From assembly GCA_034435675.1 (NCBI GenBank), contig DAOTWP010000059.1, positions 1-12,107 on the forward strand: a stretch of DNA of 12,107 nt, written 5' to 3'. The translations under genes and the position numbers were made by a program. Positions 1 to 6,101 of this stretch are shown here, in pieces. The first letter of the stretch is position 1. Each line of letters starts with the position of its first letter. Source of the stretch: DAOTWP01 sp034435675 (GTDB lineage Bacteria; Chloroflexota; Anaerolineae; Aggregatilineales; Phototrophicaceae). The notes under the pieces were generated by a model. That model made no database searches. It was not told where the DNA came from and was given only the letters and a program-made list of their open reading frames with translations.

Positions 1-161
1 GGGGCAGGCTCCTGCACAGCGGACAACGGCGGTTGTGCTGCTGCTGCCCGGCGGGCATCGCGGCGGGCGGCGCGGGCAAGCTGCGCCAGGCGGTAGTTCC
101 CGGCGGCGCGTTCACGGTCACGGTGGACTGCCTGTACCAGCAGCATGTCTATTGTAGTCAT
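1..161 (-). CDS. Small Arg/Ala-rich hypothetical protein, 3' end beyond the left edge
   Basis: An open minus-strand frame starts at ATG 161-159 and runs off the left edge after 53 codons without a stop. It begins MTTIDMLLVQ and continues as a strongly basic, alanine-rich and probably helical stretch with many Arg and Ala residues, then turns Pro/Ala-rich. An AAGAGG ribosome binding site lies 5 bases before the ATG (GAGG at 170-167), which supports the start. No family is recognised and no signal peptide or membrane segment is visible. The gene is divergent from the WYL regulator at 265, and the two share a gap of about 100 bases. Divergence from a regulator is a common arrangement for a target gene, so it may be controlled by that protein; this is inference only. 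The overlapping plus-strand frame at 33-218 has no credible start signal. Confidence 0.6.
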   Translation of the reverse strand, partial: MTTIDMLLVQAVHRDRERAAGNYRLAQLARAARRDARRAAAAQPPLSAVQEPA

Positions 162-179
162 GGTCGCCTCTTGTTCACT

Positions 180-204
180 CTCTATGCTTATCTTTACTAT
201 AGAG
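180..204. promoter_or_regulatory. Inverted repeat in the divergent gap, candidate operator
   Basis: The arms CTCTAT (180-185) and ATAGAG (199-204) are perfect inverted complements separated by 13 bases, in an AT-rich patch within GC-rich DNA. The repeat covers the candidate -10 of the leftward gene. Regulators with an N-terminal winged helix-turn-helix usually bind such dyads as dimers, so autoregulation or control of the leftward gene by the WYL protein is plausible. The arms are short, so chance is not excluded. Confidence 0.35.
196..201 (-). promoter_or_regulatory. Candidate -10 box for the leftward small gene
   Basis: Read on the minus strand, 201-196 is TATAGT, a five-of-six match to the TATAAT consensus, about 35 bases upstream of the ATG at 161. 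The best -35 candidate at 17-base spacing (CTGAAT, 224-219) matches only three of six positions. The call rests on the -10 alone and is weak. Confidence 0.3.
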
Positions 205-264
205 CGCAAAAAGGATAGATTCAGTCCTCATTGAAACTGAGTTTTATGAGAGTCTGTTGAGCCA

Positions 265-1251
265 ATGTACAGCCCCACAACACGCTTACTGACCCTGCTT
301 GAACTGCTGCAATCACGTGGCAGTGTCACCGGACCCGAAGTTGCCGAACGGCTGGAAGTGGATGTGCGCAGTGTGCGGCGCTACATCACTATGCTGCGCG
401 ACATGGGCATTCCGGTAGACAGCGAAAAGGGGCGCTACGGCTACTACAGCCTGCGTCCGGGGTTCCGGCTGCCCCCGCTGATGTTCAATGAACCGGAGAT
501 TATGGCGGTCATTCTGGGGCTGGTGGCGGTGCGGCGTCTGGGTATGACCTCTGCGCCGGGGGTCGAAAGCGCGGTGGCGAAGATCGCGCGGGTGCTGCCC
601 GACGAACTGCGCCAGCATGCCGAAGCGCTGCAAACGGTGCTGACACTGGATTTTGACCTACCCAGCTACACCAACGTAAACACCAGCACCCTGGGGCTGT
701 TCAGCATCGCCGCGCACAGCCGCCAGCAGCTCTGGATCACCTACATGGGCGGGCGGCAGGACCTTACCGAACGGGCGGTTGATATTTACGGGTTGGTCTT
801 TCATGCGGGGGCATGGTACGCCCCGGCGTTTTGCCACCTGCGTGGCGATCTGCGCGTGTTCCGGCTGGATCGCGTGCAGAAGGCATACCTGCTGGAAGAC
901 CGTTTCACCCCGCCCGCAGACTTTGACGCGCTGGGACACCTGCTCAATACTATCGCCGGGATGCCCGGTACATGGGAGGTGCATCTGCTGCTGCTGACCA
1001 CGCTCAAACAGGCGCGCGACCTCATTCCGGCGGATATGGCAATGCTCGACGAACACCCGCGCGGTGTGTGGATGCGCTGCTACAGCGACAATCTGGATTG
1101 GCTGGCGCGCTTCATGGCACGCACCGGGCTGAAATTTGTTATCCTCCAGCCGGAAGCGCTGCGCGCGACCTTCCGCACACTTGCACACGATCTGCTGACC
1201 ATTGCCGACGCGCAGGTCACGCCGGATGCCGTGCAGGGACGCCTGTGGTGA
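265..1251 (+). CDS. WYL-domain transcriptional regulator (HTH-WYL-WCX type)
   Basis: A 328-residue cytoplasmic DNA-binding regulator, the usual length for this family. Residues about 5-60 form a DeoR-like winged helix-turn-helix: LLELLQSRGSVTGPEVAERL, then the recognition helix around DVRSVRRYITMLRDMG, then a wing with GYY (59-61). The WYL domain spans about 140-215. Its signature reads W184-Y185-A186 instead of W-Y-L and is followed by the usual FRLDRV segment (199-204). A C-terminal WCX-like region covers about 235-315. WYL domains sense ligands such as nucleotides or nucleic acid ends in the proteins studied; the ligand here is unknown. The ATG at 265 is the first start that keeps the complete HTH, though its ribosome binding site is poor. 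The gene is divergent from the small gene at 161 and convergent with the zinc-ribbon gene, so it is not part of that operon. Confidence 0.88.
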   Translation: MYSPTTRLLTLLELLQSRGSVTGPEVAERLEVDVRSVRRYITMLRDMGIPVDSEKGRYGYYSLRPGFRLPPLMFNEPEIMAVILGLVAVRRLGMTSAPGVESAVAKIARVLPDELRQHAEALQTVLTLDFDLPSYTNVNTSTLGLFSIAAHSRQQLWITYMGGRQDLTERAVDIYGLVFHAGAWYAPAFCHLRGDLRVFRLDRVQKAYLLEDRFTPPADFDALGHLLNTIAGMPGTWEVHLLLLTTLKQARDLIPADMAMLDEHPRGVWMRCYSDNLDWLARFMARTGLKFVILQPEALRATFRTLAHDLLTIADAQVTPDAVQGRLW

Positions 1252-1262
1252 TCGGGTGCTTG

Positions 1263-1293
1263 GCGGCAGCAGACAATACCACTGCGCTGCCGC
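1263..1293. terminator. GC-rich hairpin between convergent genes, possible bidirectional terminator
   Basis: GCGGCAGC (1263-1270) and GCTGCCGC (1286-1293) form a perfect 8-bp stem with a 15-base loop, inside the 51-base gap between the regulator's stop (1251) and the zinc-ribbon gene's stop (1303). The position fits a shared terminator. There is no T-run on either side, so it does not meet the classic intrinsic-terminator rule. Confidence 0.35.
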
Positions 1294-1302
1294 TGCATTC
1301 GC

Positions 1303-2775
1303 TCACGGGCGCTGCACCGAGTCACAGTCCAGCCCGCCCAACCGCCGCGCCTGCGCGTCCCAACTGCTGTTGAGGCTGTAGCTGCGCCAGAGGCTTTCGC
1401 TGTCAAACGTGCATTCGTAGTTCGCGCTGCTGTTGGTGTCGGTGAATTCAACAGTATACGCCTCAACGCGCCCGCTTTCGCGCTGGCAGCCCAGCCGTGT
1501 GCCAGAGCAGGTGTTCAGGCGCACCTCTGCCCAGCGCGGCGTATCCTCAAGGCTGGTGCCGCGCGTCACCGCCGGGGTAATGTCAATCCAGCGATCCACT
1601 GTGTAATCGCACCAGGTATCATAGACCGGCTCATCGCGGTAAATCGGGCGGCACTGCTGCTCCTGCCGGAACGTGCCATCGCCATTGTCAATCTGCACGC
1701 TGGTGCATTCGCGCTGCCCGGTGTCTACCTGCCGCGACCCGCGCTGGCGCTCATAGCAACTGCGGCTGTACGAGTCGCCCGGCACGGATTCGTCCCAACT
1801 GCCCTCGCGCAGCGCCGTATATTCCTGAATGCCGATGGTGCGTTCCCAGTGATGCCCGCTCACGCTGATCTGCGCGGCATTGGGCGTCAGCAGCCAAACA
1901 AACAACGCAATCAGGGCGATCACCGCCACCCCAACACCGCCGATGATGTACGGGCGGCGCTGACGCCACTTGCGCGCCTGTTCCTCGGCAGCGATGCGCG
2001 CCTGCTCCGTGTCAAACTGTTCCTTGACGATATCGCGTGAACCGCTGGACACGAATGCTTGCCCGGACGCCGCCGCGCGCTGTCCCAGCGTGCTTGCTGC
2101 CTGCGCGTTATCCAGCGGGGAGCCGCAGTTCTGGCAGAATTTCGCGTTGCCCGCGTTGAGTGTGCTGCACGCCGGGCAGATCAGATCAGCGCCAACATAG
2201 ACATGCTCGTGAACAGCGACCTTGTCTTCGTCTGACGGGAAATAGCGCGCGGCAGGGTCCTGCGCTGCGCCGCAGTTGGGGCAGAAGCGATGTGTTTTGC
2301 CCAGCAGCTTGGTCGTGCCGCAGAACTTGCAGTCCCACAGCATCTCATAGACGCCTTCTTCACCGCCCTGCTGTCCTATCGGAGACGGCTTCGCGCCAAA
2401 AGCAAAGGTCTGCGGACCACCAAACGGCGTAGTACCCGGCGAAATGGGAACCCCGCGCGAACGCAAAAATCCGCCCACCAGTCCGCCGAGTACATCCTGC
2501 GCAACATCCTGGGCTACCCCCCTGCCGGAAGCAGGCGCGCCAGCAGCAGGCGGGTCAGTCTGCAAGATGCGCTGCGCCTCGGCATGCTGCGGGTTCACGG
2601 TCATGACAATCAGCCGCGCGTAACGGCGGCGCTCCTGATCATTCTCGGCAGCTTGCAGCATCAAGGTCAGGGCAGCTTCGTTACGTGGATCATTCTCGAG
2701 AATCTCTAACAGGATGCGATGTGCCTCGGCACGATCGCCGCGTTCGAGGGCATCCTGGGCTGCTTGAACTGTCAC
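1303..2775 (-). CDS. Helical-repeat, double zinc-ribbon membrane protein with Cys-containing outer domain
   Basis: A 490-residue protein of unknown function. Residues about 5-72 are a TPR-like helical repeat ending NPQHAEAQRIL. A Gly/Pro-rich linker follows, then two zinc ribbons: CxxC-x12-CxxC (Cys 149, 152, 165, 168) and CxxC-x10-CxxC (Cys 200, 203, 214, 217). A charged, probably helical segment (250-274) rich in Arg precedes one membrane helix at about 276-296. By the positive-inside rule the zinc ribbons are cytoplasmic and residues 297-490 are outside. The outer part holds eight Cys (340, 357, 375, 389, 423, 430, 455, 484) that could form disulfides. The start is GTG at 2775, chosen because GGGGAG (2788-2783) lies 7 bases upstream. 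It follows the kinase gene by 82 bases on the same strand and is probably the last gene of the block. An adaptor or sensor role is inference. Confidence 0.8.
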   Translation of the reverse strand: MTVQAAQDALERGDRAEAHRILLEILENDPRNEAALTLMLQAAENDQERRRYARLIVMTVNPQHAEAQRILQTDPPAAGAPASGRGVAQDVAQDVLGGLVGGFLRSRGVPISPGTTPFGGPQTFAFGAKPSPIGQQGGEEGVYEMLWDCKFCGTTKLLGKTHRFCPNCGAAQDPAARYFPSDEDKVAVHEHVYVGADLICPACSTLNAGNAKFCQNCGSPLDNAQAASTLGQRAAASGQAFVSSGSRDIVKEQFDTEQARIAAEEQARKWRQRRPYIIGGVGVAVIALIALFVWLLTPNAAQISVSGHHWERTIGIQEYTALREGSWDESVPGDSYSRSCYERQRGSRQVDTGQRECTSVQIDNGDGTFRQEQQCRPIYRDEPVYDTWCDYTVDRWIDITPAVTRGTSLEDTPRWAEVRLNTCSGTRLGCQRESGRVEAYTVEFTDTNSSANYECTFDSESLWRSYSLNSSWDAQARRLGGLDCDSVQRP

Positions 2776-2782
2776 GGCTTAA

Positions 2783-2788
2783 CTCCCC
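2783..2788 (-). promoter_or_regulatory. Ribosome binding site deciding a GTG start
   Basis: GGGGAG on the minus strand sits 7 bases before GTG 2775-2773. The next in-frame ATG is at codon 39, inside the helical repeat, and would truncate it. Confidence 0.6.
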
Positions 2789-2857
2789 GCGTAATCTTAA
2801 GCTGAACGTATTGTCACCCTGAGTACGCTGGAAGTCAAACGGGGGTTGCAGCACGTG

Positions 2858-4123
2858 TCAGAGGTTACTGAGGTAGGGCAGCACCAGGACGACAAACACC
2901 ACCAGCAGTCCGACCAGAACGGTCAGCCCTAACTGAATGACCAGCGTAAGCGGATCCTCCTTACGCCTGAGCTGCGGGTTGACCTTTTTCAGCGGTCCGG
3001 TCAGCGCAGGAGCCAACTTTGCGGGGGCAGGACGTGGGACTGTGATCGGTGTGCCCTGCACCCGCTCCAGCGCGCGGTTGGCTTTGGCATGCAGCGGTTC
3101 CAGTTCGAGTGCCTTGCGCAGGTAAAACAGTGCCTGTTCGCGGTTGCTGGTCTTGACCGCCGCGTCATACCAATCGTCAGCAGTGCGTTCGTCGAAGCGG
3201 ACCCTCACATCGTTTAGCTGTGGGGTCATAAGCGGGCGCACACCGACAATCTGTGTGGTCGGACGCAGGTCTACGACCGTCTGCGCTGCGCCAGCGGTGG
3301 ACATCGCCCGCGCGAACGCCTCAATAAACGTATCGGCGGAGGGGTAGCGGTCATCGGGGTGTTTCGCCAGTCCGCGCAGCAGCACCTCGTCCGCTGCCGG
3401 GGGCACCTGCGGGTTAACCACGCTGGGGCGCGGCGGGGCAGCATTGAGTACCTGATAGAGGATCGCCGCCATACTGCTGCCCATAAACGGCAGTTGCCCC
3501 ACCACCAGCAGATAGGCGACGACTGCCAGCGAATACAAGTCTGCGCGGTAATCTATCTGCATATCAGCACGTGCCTGCTCAGGCGCCATATACAGCGGCG
3601 TGCCCAGAATAGTGCCGGTCAGCGTCAGGCGCGTGGTTTCGGCTGCGCGGGCAATGCCAAAGTCCGCCAGCGCACAGTCGCCGCGTTCGTCAAGCAGAAT
3701 ATTGTCCAGTTTGATATCGCGGTGAACGATACCCTGATGATGCGCATAATCCAGGGCGCTGCCCACCTGCCGCAGTAAACGCACGGCATGCTGCGCGCTG
3801 ATCATGTTCAGGGCGGCGAAGCGCTGCGCCAGCGTGCCGCCGGGCATATAGGTCATCGTCAGAAAGGCGCGCTGGTCAATGCTGCCAAAGTCACTGACGC
3901 CAACAATATGGCGGTGGTGCAGGCGTGTGGCGATTTGCGCCTCCTGCTCAAAACGCGCCAGTGCTTCAGGATTGCTGGCGAATGTCTCGTGCAGCACTTT
4001 GAGCGCAACGATGCCGCCCTGCCGGGTGTCTTCCGCCTGATAGACGACCGCCAGCCCGCCGCTGCCAAGCTGCTGCATAAGGCGATAGGGTCCAAAGCAG
4101 GTATCGAGCATCAGTGCTGACAT
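2858..4123 (-). CDS. Membrane-anchored Hanks-type Ser/Thr protein kinase
   Basis: A 421-residue kinase that should phosphorylate Ser/Thr on protein substrates in the cytoplasm. All key motifs are present: glycine loop GSGGLAVVY (20-28), ATP-binding Lys42, alpha-C Glu61, catalytic HRD (134-136) with Lys138 and Asn141, DFG (154-156), a Thr-rich activation loop (TTRLTLTGT), APE (180-182), Asp195 and Arg259. After the kinase domain (about 12-270) comes a linker, a helical repeat (about 314-354, with EPLHAKANRAL), a basic stretch, and one C-terminal membrane helix (about 392-418) leaving only a few residues outside. It has no external sensor domain, so input must come through partners or the membrane. 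The start is ATG 4123, with GAGG 8 bases upstream; a TTG nine codons earlier has a badly spaced Shine-Dalgarno. The gene lies between its pseudokinase paralogue and the zinc-ribbon gene. Substrates are unknown. Confidence 0.93.
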   Translation of the reverse strand: MSALMLDTCFGPYRLMQQLGSGGLAVVYQAEDTRQGGIVALKVLHETFASNPEALARFEQEAQIATRLHHRHIVGVSDFGSIDQRAFLTMTYMPGGTLAQRFAALNMISAQHAVRLLRQVGSALDYAHHQGIVHRDIKLDNILLDERGDCALADFGIARAAETTRLTLTGTILGTPLYMAPEQARADMQIDYRADLYSLAVVAYLLVVGQLPFMGSSMAAILYQVLNAAPPRPSVVNPQVPPAADEVLLRGLAKHPDDRYPSADTFIEAFARAMSTAGAAQTVVDLRPTTQIVGVRPLMTPQLNDVRVRFDERTADDWYDAAVKTSNREQALFYLRKALELEPLHAKANRALERVQGTPITVPRPAPAKLAPALTGPLKKVNPQLRRKEDPLTLVIQLGLTVLVGLLVVFVVLVLPYLSNL

Positions 4124-4131
4124 CGCCGCAT

Positions 4132-4135
4132 CCTC
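4132..4135 (-). promoter_or_regulatory. Ribosome binding site fixing the kinase start
   Basis: GAGG on the minus strand lies 8 bases before ATG 4123-4121, in the context GAGGATGCGGCG-ATG. The pseudokinase gene has nearly the same leader (GAGGATGCTGCT-GTG at 5913-5899), so the two start regions appear to share ancestry. Confidence 0.6.
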
Positions 4136-4165
4136 GTGATTATCTGGCAAGATCCTTATGAATTC

Positions 4166-4171
4166 ATCATA
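4166..4171 (-). promoter_or_regulatory. Possible -10 box upstream of the kinase gene
   Basis: On the minus strand 4171-4166 reads TATGAT, five of six matches to TATAAT, about 43 bases before the ATG in an AT-rich 128-base gap after the pseudokinase stop. No good -35 is found at 16-18 base spacing. The kinase may have its own promoter within the block, but this is weak evidence. Confidence 0.3.
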
Positions 4172-4251
4172 CCATTGTCGCAGGCAGCAAACTGTTTATG
4201 TTTCTCGATGCTTGTTAAAGTTTTGCAATCCGTGTGTAAATGGCAAGCGCT

Positions 4252-5901
4252 TCAGTTAAAGACAATCGACACGGCATACGCGCCGGTGCTTTCCCCTTCC
4301 CGCCCAAAGATGCGCAGGCTCCACTGCCCGCCCTGTGATATACGACAGATCAGCCCGATGCCCGTGAAATCGTCAATGATCCGCTGGCGTTCACAAGCGC
4401 CGCCTGCCTCGCGCCCCTGCGGGTCAAATAGCGCGACATGCTGCGGCACATTCTGCGCGGTATCCGAGAAAAACTGCACGCCAATGAGCACCTCTGCACC
4501 GCGCGGCGCGGAGAAGGTGTATTCATGCAGATGTCCGTCGGTCAGCGCATCGCTGAAAGTATCGTCGGACTGCATCGGGCGTGTCTGCGAAGGCGGCACC
4601 GCGCGCACGGGGGCTGCCATCATCTCTACCGGCGTACCCTCGACTTCGGATACGGGTTGATTGCCGGTGATCAGGTTGAGCAGGTCGCCGCCTCTGCCGG
4701 TCACAAGCATGAGCACAAACATGCTGGTCAGTGACAGCAGCACCGTGCCACCAATGCCGATCCAGGTCCACACGGTACGCTTGCGCCGGTGACGGACTTG
4801 CTTGAGGGGTCCGATCTGCGGAACTTCGCTGGTCTGCGTGCGGCGCGAGGCGGCAGCCGCAGCACGGGGTGGCAGTCCGGTAATCCCGGCAGACCGTGTT
4901 TGGTCGCCTTCCAGCAGTGTCAGCGCGCGATTCGCGCCGGCGTGCCAGGGATCCAGCGCGAGTGCCTGCCGCAGGTAAAACAGGCGTTGTTCGCTGCCCG
5001 CTGCTGCCAGCGCTGCGGCGTAATAGGCATCGGCGCTCATTTCCGGCGGCGCGGCAGGGGCGGCGGCACTTTCCGCGCTGCTGAGGTGCAGGGCGACTTC
5101 CGTATGTCGTGACCCGGCAACCGCGCGGGCGAATGCTTCGGCAAAGCCATCCGCCGACTTATAGCGTTCGTCCGGGTTGTGCGCCAGCGCGCGCAGCAGC
5201 ACAGTGTTCATCTCGCTGGAAAGGGCAGGATTCAGCCGGGTGGGGTGCGCTGGAAGGGCAGCAGCCTGCGCGGCGTGCGGATCGTCTGTTGCAGCGCCAA
5301 AGGGAAATGTGCCAGTGATGAAGAGATAGGCGAGGATGCCCAGTGCGTACAAATCCGCCGCTGTGCTGCATCCCCCCTCCGGCGGCAAAAACGGCGCGCT
5401 GTTCGGCGGCAGACCGGCAGCAGCACGCACTGACGCCAGCCCGAAGCCGCTCAGCAGGCAGTCGTTGTGGGTGTTGACCAGCACCGTGTCCAGCGACAGC
5501 CCGCCATGCACGACGCCATGCTGGTGTGCAAACTCGACTCCGCTGCAAATCTGGCGCAGCAGCCGCGCCGACTGCTGCAAGCTGAGCAGCGTGGGCTGTG
5601 CCAGCCGGGACGCCAGCGCTGCGCCGACCAGTGGCAGCACAAGAAACGGGCGCGGTGCCAGCCCGTGCGCATGCAGCGGGACGATGTGCGGGCAGGTCAG
5701 CCGCGCCCAGTCTGCCGCTGCCTGCCCCCACTGCGCCGCGACCTGGGGCTGGCGCGCGATTTCGCTGTGCAGCAGCCACAGCGCCAGGGTTTCGCCCGCG
5801 GGCGACTGCACCCGATAGCTGCTGGTCAGGTCATCCACACCGAGCTTGCCCAGCACACAGTACTGCCCGAACTGGCGATTCGTAGTCGTGGAGTCGGTCA
5901 C
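4252..5901 (-). CDS. Membrane-anchored pseudokinase with external PPC-like beta domain
   Basis: A 549-residue paralogue of the kinase downstream that has kept the fold but not the chemistry. The glycine loop is LGVDDLTSSY, ATP-binding Lys is Trp42, alpha-C Glu is Ala61, HRD is HGG (132-134) with Asn replaced by Thr139, and DFG is GFG (152-154). Structural residues remain: PPE (173-175), Asp183 and Arg246. After the kinase-like domain (about 10-260) come a helical repeat (287-332, with DPWHAGANRAL), basic residues, a membrane helix (about 377-400) and an external domain (about 445-549). The external part resembles bacterial pre-peptidase C-terminal beta domains (YTFSAPRGAEV, VALFDPQG) and contains Cys503 and Cys519. 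It probably acts as a scaffold or sensor; phosphotransfer looks impossible. The GTG start at 5901 is chosen from AGAGG 8 bases upstream and collinearity with the kinase N-terminus. The frame stays open to 6048, but that extension has no domain and a poor start. Confidence 0.87.
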   Translation of the reverse strand: MTDSTTTNRQFGQYCVLGKLGVDDLTSSYRVQSPAGETLALWLLHSEIARQPQVAAQWGQAAADWARLTCPHIVPLHAHGLAPRPFLVLPLVGAALASRLAQPTLLSLQQSARLLRQICSGVEFAHQHGVVHGGLSLDTVLVNTHNDCLLSGFGLASVRAAAGLPPNSAPFLPPEGGCSTAADLYALGILAYLFITGTFPFGAATDDPHAAQAAALPAHPTRLNPALSSEMNTVLLRALAHNPDERYKSADGFAEAFARAVAGSRHTEVALHLSSAESAAAPAAPPEMSADAYYAAALAAAGSEQRLFYLRQALALDPWHAGANRALTLLEGDQTRSAGITGLPPRAAAAASRRTQTSEVPQIGPLKQVRHRRKRTVWTWIGIGGTVLLSLTSMFVLMLVTGRGGDLLNLITGNQPVSEVEGTPVEMMAAPVRAVPPSQTRPMQSDDTFSDALTDGHLHEYTFSAPRGAEVLIGVQFFSDTAQNVPQHVALFDPQGREAGGACERQRIIDDFTGIGLICRISQGGQWSLRIFGREGESTGAYAVSIVFN

Positions 5902-5909
5902 AGCAGCAT

Positions 5910-5914
5910 CCTCT
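5910..5914 (-). promoter_or_regulatory. Ribosome binding site fixing the pseudokinase GTG start
   Basis: AGAGG on the minus strand ends 8 bases before GTG 5901-5899. This start puts Trp42 at the same residue number as the kinase's Lys42, which supports it over the upstream ATG at 6048. Confidence 0.6.
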
Positions 5915-6054
5915 AGCGGCAACTGCCTAATACTAGCGCAGCGGTTGATTAGATGTAGCGTAACACAGGGCAGCCGGTTCGCGTGTAAAGGCTGGCAGAC
6001 GACTGCCCGAAGATTGCCACCAGACAAAACCGCCCACTGAATATGCATCCAGCA

Positions 6055-6097
6055 GGCGGGTTACAACGACTGTTCAGAGGCGCAAGGTGAACCCGCC
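6055..6097 (-). terminator. Inverted repeat just after the alpha-2-macroglobulin stop
   Basis: GGCGGGTT (6055-6062) and AACCCGCC (6090-6097) form a perfect 8-bp stem around a 27-base loop, starting 4 bases after the stop codon at 6104-6102. No T-run follows on the minus strand. It could attenuate transcription or protect the 3' end of the message between the trap gene and the kinase-like genes. The long loop and missing T-run keep confidence low. The rest of the 200-base gap (5915-6054) shows no clear promoter or RNA structure. Confidence 0.3.
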
Positions 6098-6101
6098 GCG
6101 C

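Noticed and set aside
33..218. Small plus-strand frame beginning MCCCCPAG
   Set aside because: It overlaps the better supported minus-strand gene (1-161), lacks a ribosome binding site and has an implausible Cys-rich start.
4124..4150. TTG start nine codons upstream for the kinase
   Set aside because: Its only Shine-Dalgarno-like sequence is 2 bases away, too close. ATG 4123 has GAGG at 8 bases.
4252..5901. Sequencing errors or pseudogene decay as the cause of the missing kinase residues
   Set aside because: The frame is intact, the domain order is complete, structural kinase residues remain and the outer domain is whole, so a maintained pseudokinase is more likely.
5902..6048. N-terminal extension of the pseudokinase to an ATG at 6048
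   Set aside because: The extra 49 residues have no domain and no match in the kinase paralogue. The GTG at 5901 has a well-spaced AGAGG and aligns with the kinase start.
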